Below are positions 50,964 through 60,982 of a stretch of DNA of 64,000 nt, in pieces. The DNA is from Saprospiraceae bacterium (GTDB lineage Bacteria; Bacteroidota; Bacteroidia; Chitinophagales; Saprospiraceae). The stretch covers positions 86,151 through 150,150 of the forward strand of contig JARGNR010000001.1 of NCBI GenBank assembly GCA_029212405.1. Direction: 5' to 3'. The notes under the pieces are model-generated. The model was not told the origin of the DNA. It did not search any database and was given only the letters and a program-made list of their open reading frames with translations. Position numbers and translations under genes: made by a program. Each line of letters begins with the position of its first letter. Position 1 is the stretch's first letter.

Positions 50964-50995
50964 AAAAGCCTCAGCGTTAATTCGCTGGGGCTTTT
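50964..50995 (+). terminator. intrinsic terminator of tRNA-Phe
   Basis: A 13-bp stem with one T-G pair (arms 50964-50976 and 50983-50995) around TTAATT, starting 3 nt after the tRNA and ending in CTTTT. Strong fit. Confidence 0.88.
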
Positions 50996-51089
50996 CCATT
51001 TCATACACAACCTCATTAAAAACTTTTTAGCCAATCTTTCACTTAATTAAATAGTACTTTTGAAATATTGAATCCAAAATAGTTACTTT

Positions 51090-51713
51090 ATGATTTTAGA
51101 AGCCTGCGTCGGAAACTTAAAAGAGGCAACCAATGCTCAACAACTGGGCGCTCACCAAATTGAGTTATGCGATCGATTAGATTTGGATGGCACAAGTCCA
51201 TCTTTATCTACAATTGGCGAAGTATGTGAACATTTAGATATTCCTATTAAAATAATTGTAAACCCCAATCCTTACAATTATGTATATACACCTACGGATA
51301 TTGAAAAAATACTTTTATATATTAATCAAGTCAATAAATATTCTGTTGAGGGTATCGTATTTGGTGCATTAACTTCTGATGGTCACCCCGATTTGAGTGC
51401 AATTGAACAAATATACAATAACACCTCCCTTCCTATCACTTTCCACAAGGCTATCGATACATCTAAAAACTTACAACAAAGCACAAAAATGTTGTTGGAT
51501 CAAGGTCTGATTAAATTTATTCTTACCTCTGGAGGCAAAAAAACTGCCGAAGAAGGAATTGACGAACTATTGAAATTGAAAAACATCGTAGAAAAATCTT
51601 CCATTTCTTTGATTGCTGCTGGAAGTATCACATCGCATAATTTACCACTATTGCATTCAAAATTGAATTTATCTCACTATCATGGCAAAAAAGTAGTTGG
51701 AAACTTGAATTGA
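51090..51713 (+). CDS. cutC: copper homeostasis protein CutC family
   Basis: A 207-aa TIM-barrel protein: EACVGNLKEATNAQQLGAHQIELCDRL at the N-terminus, then GIVFGALTSDG, TFHKAIDTS and ILTSGGKKTAEEG are CutC signatures. The true activity of CutC is uncertain. A TACTTTTG box lies at 51055-51062, 27 nt before the start. It is convergent with the sensor gene (6 nt apart). Confidence 0.9.
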   Translation: MILEACVGNLKEATNAQQLGAHQIELCDRLDLDGTSPSLSTIGEVCEHLDIPIKIIVNPNPYNYVYTPTDIEKILLYINQVNKYSVEGIVFGALTSDGHPDLSAIEQIYNNTSLPITFHKAIDTSKNLQQSTKMLLDQGLIKFILTSGGKKTAEEGIDELLKLKNIVEKSSISLIAAGSITSHNLPLLHSKLNLSHYHGKKVVGNLN

Positions 51714-51719
51714 CTCAGT

Positions 51720-53561
51720 TTAGATTAAATCAATCCAACTTTCGACCAGTTTTCCAGATTGTTCCAATTCTGCTTTCTTGGCCTTGATCTTTTTACTAAA
51801 TTTCCAACATGTGGCCAATCGTAAGTCTACAATTTCAGATAGGTCTTTTGAGACAAGACTTTCACCATGTTTATTCACCAAAAAAAGTATATAAAATCCT
51901 TTTAATATCGGAAAATGAATCCTGTGAAATATCGTATTGGAAGTGACAGACTCGTTTGTTCCACATTTTGTGCATCTTCTAGCTTTCTCTCCTTTTCCAT
52001 TTCCGTACTTTGAATTATCACATTTGATACAATTAAAGCCATCTCGCCATTTCAACTCTTCCAACAACGTATAACAAACTTCATCAGAATCAAAATATTT
52101 TTTGAAATCATAGAAGGGGATCGTATTTTGCATGATCCTCAATTCATTTATTTTCTCAACATCACTCTTCAATTCCTGGTTCTCCTGATTCAATTGTAAA
52201 TTCAAGTTCACAATCTCATCCGTTTGCTCTTTCAACTTATCATTTGCAGCAAGCAATTCAGCATTTTGAAGATGGATGATTGAATTTTTTCGCTCCAGCT
52301 CTTCCGTTTGCTGGGCTACTTTCTCTGCAATTTCTTCATTGACACGATCTTTAATACTATTTAATTGCTCCAACTGAGCAATGGACCTTTTACGTTCCGA
52401 TTTTCTGGATTCGTTCAAGTAAAATATTTTCCTGAATTGTGAATAGGTCAATGAAAGCGTAAGAGCAACTACGCCAATATGAGGGGCAAATTGAATAATA
52501 TGATTTGCATAAGAAGCTGTCAAAAATGGAAGCAAGGTATAGGTAAGGTTGGATAATATTACAAATGCGAATCCTATTATAAACGCAAATACCGACTTAT
52601 TTCCATTTCGATATGTATCTACACAACAATAAATCATCATAAGGAAAGGAAATAAGTAGAAAAAATTATGAATAAATAACTCTGGAACAAAAACAACAAA
52701 GCCATACCCCAAAAAACTCACAAATACACTAACAGAAATAATCCTAAAATAGCGATTATTGGTATCCCAAGCCTCGATTACCGACAAAACCAATGCCCCT
52801 GTGGCTAAAATCAAAGCGACAGGTAACAAGAGCAGTAAATAAAAATTCACTCGAGGACTCTCCCCCCAAAAGTATTGAAACCCACCACCATCTATATATA
52901 AAAACACCAAAAGTGAGGTAAAGGCAAAAACACTATAGGTCAAATAAATACTTTCAGAAAAACGAAGCCTCATCACCAAACTAAAAAACAAGGCCAAGAT
53001 AATCACCCCATATGCTGCACCAAACAGACCTGCCTCCACATATGAAGCTTTCAAAAATTGATACTCCGTCTTTACTTCAAATGAAAAAAAAGAAGAATGA
53101 GTTGATCTTATTTTAACAACTATTTCCACTATACCTTCCTGAGGGAGCCTAAAGGTTGGTTTTCTGTAACTCACTTCTCTGTTGTTAAAAGCGTGATTGG
53201 TACCAACTGGAGTCTTTGTTTTTAGGACCCCATCCATCCATAATTCCAAGTGATCAATTCTATTATCAGTACAGGTTAGATATAAGTTTTTAGGACTATT
53301 AGATAAATCAAGAGAAAACTTCAGCCAATAGGTGAATCTCCTTGCTCTTGTTCCTTGCAAATAATAATCTGGCTTATGGAACAATTCCCGTCTAATGATA
53401 AAATCATCATATTTCAACTGTGATGAAGAATCAAGAAATTGCTCCATTTCAGAAACATGTATCTTCCTGTAATCGCTTACAACGGCAATCGGATCAGAAG
53501 CAAATAAATGCACTGAATACAAAATAAACACTAGTATTTGCGCTCCCAATTTCAGAGACAT
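51720..53561 (-). CDS. 7TM-DISM membrane sensor fused to an IS1595-type transposase zinc ribbon
   Basis: A 613-aa protein from ATG 53561. Signal segment about 1-22 (LGAQILVFILYSVHLFAS), then an extracellular 7TMR-DISMED2-type beta domain (about 30-165), seven TM helices (about 180-390), a cytoplasmic coiled coil (about 395-480), and a C-terminal module like the N-terminal zinc ribbon of IS1595/ISXO2 transposases. The zinc Cys are Cys511, Cys514, Cys530 and Cys533, with FNCIKC, RRCTKCGTNESVTSNTIFHR and the helix LSEIVDLRLATCWKFSKKIK after it. No transposase catalytic domain follows. It probably binds DNA from the membrane (inference). The frame is open to 53645, but the signal favours the later ATG. 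Confidence 0.85.
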   Translation of the reverse strand: MSLKLGAQILVFILYSVHLFASDPIAVVSDYRKIHVSEMEQFLDSSSQLKYDDFIIRRELFHKPDYYLQGTRARRFTYWLKFSLDLSNSPKNLYLTCTDNRIDHLELWMDGVLKTKTPVGTNHAFNNREVSYRKPTFRLPQEGIVEIVVKIRSTHSSFFSFEVKTEYQFLKASYVEAGLFGAAYGVIILALFFSLVMRLRFSESIYLTYSVFAFTSLLVFLYIDGGGFQYFWGESPRVNFYLLLLLPVALILATGALVLSVIEAWDTNNRYFRIISVSVFVSFLGYGFVVFVPELFIHNFFYLFPFLMMIYCCVDTYRNGNKSVFAFIIGFAFVILSNLTYTLLPFLTASYANHIIQFAPHIGVVALTLSLTYSQFRKIFYLNESRKSERKRSIAQLEQLNSIKDRVNEEIAEKVAQQTEELERKNSIIHLQNAELLAANDKLKEQTDEIVNLNLQLNQENQELKSDVEKINELRIMQNTIPFYDFKKYFDSDEVCYTLLEELKWRDGFNCIKCDNSKYGNGKGEKARRCTKCGTNESVTSNTIFHRIHFPILKGFYILFLVNKHGESLVSKDLSEIVDLRLATCWKFSKKIKAKKAELEQSGKLVESWIDLI

Positions 53562-53783
53562 AATTAACCGTGACTTGTCTACTAAACGGTTACAATATAC
53601 TTTGATCTGTGCACAATACCCGTCTGAAGATCCATAAAAGTACATTTATTTACTCCTAGTACACATTCAAAACACTTTAAATATGCTATATTTCAGTGTT
53701 TTACAAGCAGATTTTGTAAACGACTTGAATTTATCAATTATAAAATTTAACTTAGAGTTTAATTTTTAATAAAAACACTACCC

Positions 53784-55589
53784 ATGGCTGTTAGTACAGA
53801 AACAGAAAATATACTAAATGGAGGAGAATTTATAATCCGCTCTTCTAAAACAACAGATACATTTTGCCCTGAAGACTTTACAGAAGAGCAAAACATGATT
53901 CAAGAAACTGTTGAAGACTTTAATGCTTCTGAAGTTTTTCCGAATATTGAAAAAATAGAGAAACAAGAGAATAACATTGCTGCAAGTTTGCTTGAAAAAT
54001 TTGGAGATTTGGGTCTATTAGGAACACATATGCCAGAAACATATGGTGGTATGGACATGGATTTCAACACGAATACTATAATCGGAGAAGCAGTAGGACC
54101 ATCTGGTTCTTTTTCCGTGGCATACAATGCGCATACAGGAATTGGAATGTTGCCCATCCTATATTTTGGAACACAGGAGCAAAAGGATAAATATCTCCCC
54201 AAATTGGTTACAGGTGAATTCAAAGCATCCTATTGTTTAACTGAACCATCTAGTGGTTCTGATGCTTTGTCTGCGAAAACCTCCGCGGTTCTTTCTGAGG
54301 ACGGATCAGAGTATGTTTTAAATGGACAAAAAATGTGGATAACCAATGCTGGATTCGCAGATATATTTACAATTTTTGCTCAGGTAGACGGTGATAAATT
54401 CACAGGATTCATCGTAGAAAGAGAGACTGAAGGATTGACATTTGGAGCGGAAGAAAAAAAATTGGGAATAAAAGGATCCTCTACACGAATGGTCTTCATG
54501 GAAAATGTTAGAATACCCGCATCGAACTTACTGGGTGAAATTGGAAAAGGACACCATATTGCTTTCAATGTACTCAATACTGGAAGATTCAAATTAGGGG
54601 CTTCCGTTTTAGGTGGATCAAAAAAAGTACTCGAACAAAGTATCATTTATGCCAATGAACGGGTACAATTTAAGCAGCCCATCAGTAGTTTTGGAGCCAT
54701 ACAGCACAAAATAGCGGAGATGGGAATTCAAAACTTCTTATCTGAAAGTGCCTTGTATAGAACTTCTCATTTAATAAACGAGAAAATCAAGTCGTTGAAA
54801 GAAAATGGAGAAACCTACAGTGATGCCAAACTAAAGGCCGCAGAAGAATATGCGCTTGAGTGCAGTATCATAAAAATATTGGGTTCAGAAGTATTAGATT
54901 ATTGTGTAGATGAAGGAGTACAAATTCATGGAGGAATGGGCTATTCTGAAGAAGGGCATATTGCTCGTGCGTATAGAGACAGCAGAATCAATCGAATATT
55001 TGAAGGCACCAATGAAATCAATCGAATGGTTATTATCAACACCATTCTAAAAAAAGCAATGAAAGGTCAACTTGACATTGTCACCCCAGCTTTAGCGGTA
55101 CAAAGCGAACTTCAGAATCAAACTACAGACACTTCTTTATTCAAGGAACCCTTTGAACTGGAAAAACAAGCAGTCCACAACTTCAAAAAGGTTTTATTGA
55201 TGATCTTGGGGAGTGCAGCTAAACTTGCGATGGAAGGAAAGCTGGATCTCAAAAAAGAACAGGAACTTTTGATGAATATGGCCGACATCGTGATTCACAT
55301 TTTTAGTGCCGAATCCGCGCTATTAAGAATACTGAAAATTGAACAATCCGGTAATCACCGAATAGATATTGAGGTGTACTCCAAATTAATAAAGACTGTT
55401 TTTTATGAAACCAGCCACAAAATATATAAATCAGCTTTAGATGCAATTGCTGGATTCATAGCTGAAGAACAACAAGAAGGCTACATTCAGGGGTTTAGGA
55501 AATTTACAAAATATCCTCTTCAAAATGTAAAATCAAACAGAAGAGCAATAGCAGAGTTGATGATTGAAGCAGGCGAATATTGCTATTAA
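53784..55589 (+). CDS. acyl-CoA dehydrogenase
   Basis: A 601-aa flavoenzyme for the first step of fatty acid beta-oxidation. Seen: LGLLGTHMPETYGG, the FAD/substrate loop YCLTEPSSGSDA, WITNAGFADIF, FGAIQHKIAEM, and QIHGGMGYSEEGHIARAYRD with the Glu in RIFEGTNEINR. The C-terminal extension of about 190 residues is that of the long (ACAD9/VLCAD-like) class. It stands alone, followed by a terminator. Chain-length preference cannot be read. Confidence 0.93.
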   Translation: MAVSTETENILNGGEFIIRSSKTTDTFCPEDFTEEQNMIQETVEDFNASEVFPNIEKIEKQENNIAASLLEKFGDLGLLGTHMPETYGGMDMDFNTNTIIGEAVGPSGSFSVAYNAHTGIGMLPILYFGTQEQKDKYLPKLVTGEFKASYCLTEPSSGSDALSAKTSAVLSEDGSEYVLNGQKMWITNAGFADIFTIFAQVDGDKFTGFIVERETEGLTFGAEEKKLGIKGSSTRMVFMENVRIPASNLLGEIGKGHHIAFNVLNTGRFKLGASVLGGSKKVLEQSIIYANERVQFKQPISSFGAIQHKIAEMGIQNFLSESALYRTSHLINEKIKSLKENGETYSDAKLKAAEEYALECSIIKILGSEVLDYCVDEGVQIHGGMGYSEEGHIARAYRDSRINRIFEGTNEINRMVIINTILKKAMKGQLDIVTPALAVQSELQNQTTDTSLFKEPFELEKQAVHNFKKVLLMILGSAAKLAMEGKLDLKKEQELLMNMADIVIHIFSAESALLRILKIEQSGNHRIDIEVYSKLIKTVFYETSHKIYKSALDAIAGFIAEEQQEGYIQGFRKFTKYPLQNVKSNRRAIAELMIEAGEYCY

Positions 55590-55622
55590 TTTAATCTTAA
55601 GATTTGTAATTCGATTCAAAAT

Positions 55623-55656
55623 AAATGCGAAAGTCATGAGAGTGGCTTTCGCATTT
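55623..55656 (+). terminator. intrinsic terminator of the acyl-CoA dehydrogenase gene
   Basis: A 13-bp stem with one T-G pair (arms 55623-55635 and 55644-55656, 8-nt loop) followed by TTTGTTTTC. It begins 34 nt after the stop codon. Confidence 0.9.
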
Positions 55657-55674
55657 TTGTTTTCACTTAAACAA

Positions 55675-55710
55675 AAAAATCCTCTTTCCGATTAAGAAAA
55701 GAGGATTTTT
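55675..55710 (-). terminator. intrinsic terminator of the leftward zinc-ribbon/polA operon
   Basis: A perfect 13-bp stem (arms 55675-55687 and 55698-55710, 10-nt loop). On the minus strand it ends in TTTTTTTG, 22 nt after the stop of the last gene of the polA-rfaE2-Nif3-zinc ribbon run. Confidence 0.88.
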
Positions 55711-55732
55711 AAATATGTTTTACTTCGTTCTT

Positions 55733-56473
55733 TTAATCTTCTGCGAATGATTCATCAACCATTACTCTTCCACAATGCTCACATGCAATGATATTTTTCA
55801 TTACACCTATTTCGATAATTTGTTGAGGAGGTATTCTATTAAAACACCCACCACAAGAACCTCTATTGACTGTTACTACTCCTAATCCATTTCTATAGCT
55901 ATTGCTAATTTTGATATACGATTTAAGCAATCTATCTTCAATGTTCTTTTTTGCTTTTTCAGAAGCTTTCTTCAATTTGTTTTCCTCTTTCTCAGTTTTG
56001 CTTATGATTTTCTCAAGCTCTACCTTCTTAGTATCCAAATCACTTTTCTTGCCATCTAATCTCTCCTCAGCTTTGGCTAATGCTTCATCCTTAAGCGTTT
56101 TGCCATTCTTTGTATCATTTATCTTCTTCTCAGATAATTGAATTTCAAGTTTCTGAAGTTCAATTTCCTTTGTTAATGCATCGTATTCTCTATTGTTTTT
56201 TACATTATCCAATTGAGAGTTATATCTTTCGATCAATGCTTCCGATTCTGCTATATTGGCCTTATGATTGCTTACTTCTGCATCAATGGCTTCGATGCTT
56301 TCTTTCAACTTTGAAATTCTTGTTTCTAGACCAACTATCTCATCTTCCAAGTCGCTCACTTCGATAGGTAATTCTCCTTTCAAAATTTCTATCTCCGCCA
56401 ACTTAGAATCAATTTGTTGTAAGGCATATAATCCTTCTAATTTCTCTTTTACAGACAGTTCTTGTGTCGCCAT
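55733..56473 (-). CDS. coiled-coil protein with C4-type zinc ribbon
   Basis: A 246-aa cytoplasmic protein. Residues about 1-170 are a long coiled coil (LEGLYALQQIDSKLAEI at the start). The C-terminus has a zinc ribbon with pairs CGGC (in RGSCGGCFNRIPPQQI) and CEHC (ACEHCGRVMV), matching the C4 zinc-ribbon family (zf-RING_7, DUF164-like). It is proposed to bind nucleic acid; the role is unknown. It lies 14 nt after the Nif3-like gene. Confidence 0.85.
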   Translation of the reverse strand: MATQELSVKEKLEGLYALQQIDSKLAEIEILKGELPIEVSDLEDEIVGLETRISKLKESIEAIDAEVSNHKANIAESEALIERYNSQLDNVKNNREYDALTKEIELQKLEIQLSEKKINDTKNGKTLKDEALAKAEERLDGKKSDLDTKKVELEKIISKTEKEENKLKKASEKAKKNIEDRLLKSYIKISNSYRNGLGVVTVNRGSCGGCFNRIPPQQIIEIGVMKNIIACEHCGRVMVDESFAED

Positions 56474-56487
56474 ATATCTTCTAATTG

Positions 56488-57291
56488 TTATAAATAATTA
56501 ACAGGATTTGTATTTATTTCCGTGCAATGGGCTGCAAAGGTACTAAATTTTCTACTTATTAGTTCCTGTAACAAGTTGATTGTGAATTGTTCACTTTCAT
56601 AATGTCCAATATCTACGATTACAATCTTGCCATTCGCATCAAAAAATTCATGATACTTGTAATCAGATGTCACAAAAACCTGCGCTCCAGCTCGAATGGC
56701 ATCCTTTAGCAAAAAGCCCCCTACACCCCCACAAACAGCTACTTTAGACACTTTTTGTTCTAATAATTGGGTATGCTTCAAAACGGATACATTCATTTTT
56801 TCTTTTAATGCATGTAAAAAATCTGTTTCGTTTATTGACGTTGGTAATTCTCCGATTACTCCAGATCCAACAGCTCCTTTCGATTGATCAATTTCGTTTT
56901 TTATTACAATGGGCGTAATTGCTTCCAATCCTATCCGATTCGCTATTCTTTCATTTACACCATTTGTAATTACATTATCCAAATTTGTATGTATCGCTAA
57001 AATGGCAACATCATTTTTAATTGCCTTAATTATTGCTTTTTCTACATAATTGGCCCCATTAAATCGTTTCAGCCCACGAAAAACAATCGGGTGATGTGCT
57101 ACCACTAAATTTGCCCCTTTTTCGATGGCCTCATCAATCACTTCCTCTGTGCTATCCAAGCACGTAATTACCCCAGTACACCTACTCTGTGGATCTCCTA
57201 CAATAAGTCCAGCATTGTCATACCCTTCTTGATATTGAAATGGCGCTATGACATGAAGAAAATCATAAATTTCTTGAATAGTATTCGCCAT
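56488..57291 (-). CDS. Nif3-like dinuclear metal-centre protein
   Basis: A 267-aa protein of the NIF3/YbgI family, toroidal hexamers with a two-metal site. Ligand-bearing motifs are VVAHHPIVFRGL, LAIHTNLDN and DIGHYESEQFTINLL. It is the short form, without the PII-like insertion many homologues carry (about 365 aa). Often annotated as GTP cyclohydrolase 1 type 2, but activity is unproven. It sits between rfaE2 (12 nt) and the zinc-ribbon gene. Confidence 0.9.
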   Translation of the reverse strand: MANTIQEIYDFLHVIAPFQYQEGYDNAGLIVGDPQSRCTGVITCLDSTEEVIDEAIEKGANLVVAHHPIVFRGLKRFNGANYVEKAIIKAIKNDVAILAIHTNLDNVITNGVNERIANRIGLEAITPIVIKNEIDQSKGAVGSGVIGELPTSINETDFLHALKEKMNVSVLKHTQLLEQKVSKVAVCGGVGGFLLKDAIRAGAQVFVTSDYKYHEFFDANGKIVIVDIGHYESEQFTINLLQELISRKFSTFAAHCTEINTNPVNYL

Positions 57292-57303
57292 GGTTTTTGT
57301 TTT

Positions 57304-57783
57304 TTAATGAAGTGATTTATTAATAATTGCACTACTAGAATATCCTTCTACAAAATCAATCGTTTTTACCTCCCCATTGTTCTGCAATACAAAATCAGCT
57401 CCAACTATCTTATCAATTGTGTAATCGCCCCCTTTTACTAAAATATCTGGATTTACCAATTCTATCAATTTTCTGGGCGTATCTTCTTCAAACACTATCA
57501 CTACATCTACTGCAGCCAATCCAGCCAATACCGCTCTTCTACTTTCAATATTCTTTACAGGTCTCCCTTCCCCTTTTAATCTACGTACTGAATCATCTGA
57601 ATTCAATCCAACTACTAGAACATCTCCTAGATTACGCGCTTCTTCCAAATAAGATATGTGCCCCAAATGCAATAGATCAAAACATCCATTGGTAAAGACA
57701 ACCTTTCCTTTTCCTTGTCTTAGACGATCTATATGCTCTACTGCATCCTTTACATCAACTATCTTATTCTTAAAATTAACCAT
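57304..57783 (-). CDS. rfaE2: D-glycero-beta-D-manno-heptose 1-phosphate adenylyltransferase
   Basis: A 159-aa nucleotidyltransferase making ADP-heptose for the LPS core. The HxGH motif appears in [19 protein letters not shown], with [15 protein letters not shown] and [12 protein letters not shown]. It is the stand-alone adenylyltransferase half of HldE; the kinase half is not nearby. The frame opens at TTG 57798, but the ATG at 57783 ([10 protein letters not shown]) gives a normal length. It lies 15 nt after polA. Confidence 0.88.
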   Translation of the reverse strand: MVNFKNKIVDVKDAVEHIDRLRQGKGKVVFTNGCFDLLHLGHISYLEEARNLGDVLVVGLNSDDSVRRLKGEGRPVKNIESRRAVLAGLAAVDVVIVFEEDTPRKLIELVNPDILVKGGDYTIDKIVGADFVLQNNGEVKTIDFVEGYSSSAIINKSLH

Positions 57784-57798
57784 TCTCTTCTTTTTCAA

Positions 57799-60594
57799 TC
57801 AATGCGCCTCTAACCAATTTTCGCCTGTATCCATTCCTACAAGAATAGGTACCGTTAACCCTGGAATCGCATTTTTCATTTCTTCCTCTACCATCGCTTT
57901 TAGCTTTTCCAATTCCGGCTTATATACATCAAACACCAATTCATCATGTACTTGGAGGATCATCTTTGAACTATAGTTTTCTTCTTCCAGCTTTTTCTGG
58001 ATATTGATCATAGCTATTTTGATCATGTCTGCTGCTGTACCTTGAATCGGTGTATTGATTGCCATCCGCTCTGCATTACTTCGGGACAAGCCATTCTTAC
58101 TGTTGATATCCCGCAAATTCCTTCTTCTACCAAGCAAGGTTTTGACATATCCATTTTCTCTTGCAAATTCAATTGTCTCATCCATATAGCGCTTCAACCC
58201 TTGAAATTGTTTGAAATATTCAGCAATCAATTCTGTAGCTTCCGTCCGCTTAATATTCAACTGCCTCGATAAATTTGTTGCCCCAGCACCATAGGTAATT
58301 GAAAAATTAACAGTTTTTGCATTCCTTCGTTGGTCCGCAGTTACTTCATCATAAGGCACATCATACACTTTTGCCGCAGTAGCTCGATGAAAATCATTGC
58401 CTTGCAAGAAAGCTTCCATCATTGCTTCGTCTTTACTTATTTCGGCGATCAATCTTAATTCAATTTGAGAATAATCTGCCGCTAACAAAATATGGTCCTT
58501 ATCTCTCGGCTCAAATGCTTTACGAATTTCTCTTCCTGCTTCATCACGGATGGGTATATTTTGCAAATTGGGATTGTCTGAACTCAACCTCCCCGTTGCT
58601 GCTCTTGCCTGATTAAAATTACTGTGCACCCGATTTGTCTTTGGGTTGATCATCAAGGGCAGTGCATCTACATACGTAGACTTCAATTTCGAATATTTCC
58701 GATAGGTCAATATTTTATTTACTATCTCATGATTCGGTGCGAGCTCTGTCAACTTTGCCACATCTGTAGAGTATTGACCCGAACTTGTTTTTCGCCATCG
58801 ATATGGAATTTCCATACGCTCAAATAATACTTGCCCTACTTGTTTAGGAGAACCGATATTAAATTCAACTCCCGCATCGGTGTATATTTCCTTTTTGATG
58901 TCAAGAATTAAATTCCCCAAGGTCACTGAGTATTCATTCAAAAAGTCCTTATTGATACGTACTCCTTCAAACTCTACAGCAGTCAATACTTTGATCAATG
59001 GAGCCTCCAAAGTATTGTACAAATCATAGATTTCATTCTCCTTCAACATTTCTGTAAAGGGAGCTTTTAATCGCAATGTCATATCGGCATCTTCCCCAGC
59101 ATATTCTTTCACCTTTTCCACATCAATATCCCGCATATTCAATTGATTCTTTCCTGCTTTGCCTATCACATCGGTAATCGGCACCATTTTATAGTCCAAA
59201 TATGATTCTGCGAGATAATCCAACTTATGTCGTAAATCTGGTTCGCACAAATAATGTGCAATCATGGTATCAAAGAACTTTCCTCCTAAGATAACTCCAT
59301 ACCATCTCATCACTAAAGCATCGTACTTTATATTTTGCCCTATGATTTCAATATTTTCATCTTCCAGTACTCCTTTAAATTCTGCACAAATTGATTTCGC
59401 CACATTTTGATCCTCAGGAATAGGTACATAATAAGCTATTCCTTCTTCAAACGAAAATACCAACCCAACCAATTCTGCAAGATTTGCATCTATATTTGTT
59501 GTCTCTGTATCAAAGGAAAATGCATCCAATTGTTCCAACTTTTTCACCAGCTCAGCTCTATCCTCTTGGGTATCGATTAACTTATAGTCATGCTCCAATG
59601 TCGTAATATCTTTTTTAGCGACGGAATACGACTTTTTCGTTTCTGCAATCTCCTTGGATGTCGCATTGGAATAGGACGCAAATAAATCTCCTTGTTGACT
59701 TTTGGGCTTTGACTCTTCCCCTTGACCCAAAATTTGATGCGCCAATGTTCGGAATTCAAGCTCCTTAAACAATTCTTCTAGGGCTTCTTTATTGAATGAT
59801 TCTACGACATACTTTTCAGCATCAAACTGGATTGGAACATTAAGATCGATTGTGGCCAATCGATAGGACAATCGAGCCTGTTCTGCAAAATTCTCTAAAT
59901 TCTCTTTCTGCTTTCCTTTGAGTTGGTCAGTACTCGACAAAATTCCTTCTAAAGAATTGAACTGCTTTAATAACTTCACAGCCGTTTTAGGACCAATTCC
60001 AGGCACTCCAGGAATGTTATCTACACTATCGCCCTGTAATCCTAACACATCAATCACCTGCAGCACATTTTCAATATCCCATTTCTCTAAAACTTCTTTC
60101 TCACCTAAAATGTCTACGCCATTCCCTTGTCTTGAGGGCTTATACATAAATATTTTTTCAGATACGAGCTGCGCATAATCCTTATCAGGGGTTACCATAT
60201 ATACATCAAAGCCTTCTTTTTCAGCTTGTTTTGCCAAAGTTCCTATAGTATCATCCGCTTCATAGTTGGGAACTTCTACTACGGGGATATTAAACGCCTC
60301 TACAATTTGTCGAATGTAAGGCAAGGCAATAACAATATCTTCTGGAGTAGCATCTCGATTGGCTTTATACTCTGGAAAGTATTCGTGTCTAAATGTTCCT
60401 CCTTTTGGATCAAAAGCCACCGCGATATGTGTTGGGTTTTGATTCACCAACAAGTCCCACAACGTTCTCACAAATCCCGTAATTGCGGAAGTATTCACGC
60501 CTTTAGAATTAATCAACGGCCTGGTAATAAATGCAAAATGGGCCCGGTAAACTAATGCATGTCCATCTAATAAAAAAAGCTTCTTATCCGCCAT
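57799..60594 (-). CDS. polA: DNA polymerase I
   Basis: A 931-aa polymerase for repair and Okazaki-fragment processing. The N-terminal 5'-3' nuclease domain (KLFLLDGHALVYRAHFAF, YEADDTIGTLA, TPDKDYAQLV) and the 3'-5' exonuclease (FSFDTETTNID retains the Asp/Glu pair) are both present. The polymerase has motif A LLAADYSQIELRLIA, NFSITYGAGATNLSR and motif C QVHDELVFDV. All three activities look intact. It heads a leftward run with rfaE2. Confidence 0.97.
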   Translation of the reverse strand: MADKKLFLLDGHALVYRAHFAFITRPLINSKGVNTSAITGFVRTLWDLLVNQNPTHIAVAFDPKGGTFRHEYFPEYKANRDATPEDIVIALPYIRQIVEAFNIPVVEVPNYEADDTIGTLAKQAEKEGFDVYMVTPDKDYAQLVSEKIFMYKPSRQGNGVDILGEKEVLEKWDIENVLQVIDVLGLQGDSVDNIPGVPGIGPKTAVKLLKQFNSLEGILSSTDQLKGKQKENLENFAEQARLSYRLATIDLNVPIQFDAEKYVVESFNKEALEELFKELEFRTLAHQILGQGEESKPKSQQGDLFASYSNATSKEIAETKKSYSVAKKDITTLEHDYKLIDTQEDRAELVKKLEQLDAFSFDTETTNIDANLAELVGLVFSFEEGIAYYVPIPEDQNVAKSICAEFKGVLEDENIEIIGQNIKYDALVMRWYGVILGGKFFDTMIAHYLCEPDLRHKLDYLAESYLDYKMVPITDVIGKAGKNQLNMRDIDVEKVKEYAGEDADMTLRLKAPFTEMLKENEIYDLYNTLEAPLIKVLTAVEFEGVRINKDFLNEYSVTLGNLILDIKKEIYTDAGVEFNIGSPKQVGQVLFERMEIPYRWRKTSSGQYSTDVAKLTELAPNHEIVNKILTYRKYSKLKSTYVDALPLMINPKTNRVHSNFNQARAATGRLSSDNPNLQNIPIRDEAGREIRKAFEPRDKDHILLAADYSQIELRLIAEISKDEAMMEAFLQGNDFHRATAAKVYDVPYDEVTADQRRNAKTVNFSITYGAGATNLSRQLNIKRTEATELIAEYFKQFQGLKRYMDETIEFARENGYVKTLLGRRRNLRDINSKNGLSRSNAERMAINTPIQGTAADMIKIAMINIQKKLEEENYSSKMILQVHDELVFDVYKPELEKLKAMVEEEMKNAIPGLTVPILVGMDTGENWLEAH

Positions 60595-60923
60595 AAAATG
60601 TATAATCGTTTGTACAAAAAGCTAATGTACGATTGATAATTAATAAGGTTTAATTAATATTGAAAAATTAATAAGACATAATTTGATTCCATGTGCTTCT
60701 ATCGCTTTTCTAAATACTATCACCGTTTCTTTTATCTGCCCGTTTCAACCTTGACTACTTTTATTTATTAGAGTCTTAGTTATTCTGACAACTACTCATT
60801 ATTGGTACTGGATTCATCTCACACAATTTTCATAACAGATTGAAATTCCTGATTTAATAACTAGGCAAAACATAAATAGCAATATTTAATGAAATAATAA
60901 ACAAGTTGAAAATCAAAACAAAA

Positions 60924-60957
60924 AAAACCGAAAACTAAATTCATAGCCTTCGGTTTT
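60924..60957 (-). terminator. terminator after the 34-aa membrane peptide gene
   Basis: A 9-bp stem (arms 60924-60932 and 60949-60957, 16-nt loop) rich in GC at its centre; on the minus strand it ends in GGTTTTTTTTG. It lies 26 nt after the small gene's stop and about 330 nt before polA, so it is not polA's own terminator. Confidence 0.65.
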
Positions 60958-60982
60958 CCTTTCAAAGTTGTTTTCTCTTTAC

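Noticed and set aside
50781-51050. Open frame across tRNA-Phe
   Set aside because: Its middle is the tRNA read as protein, a common artefact of ORF calling.
51720-52100. Insertion sequence at the C-terminus of the sensor gene
   Set aside because: Only the zinc ribbon and helix are present, in frame with the sensor, without inverted repeats or a catalytic transposase domain.
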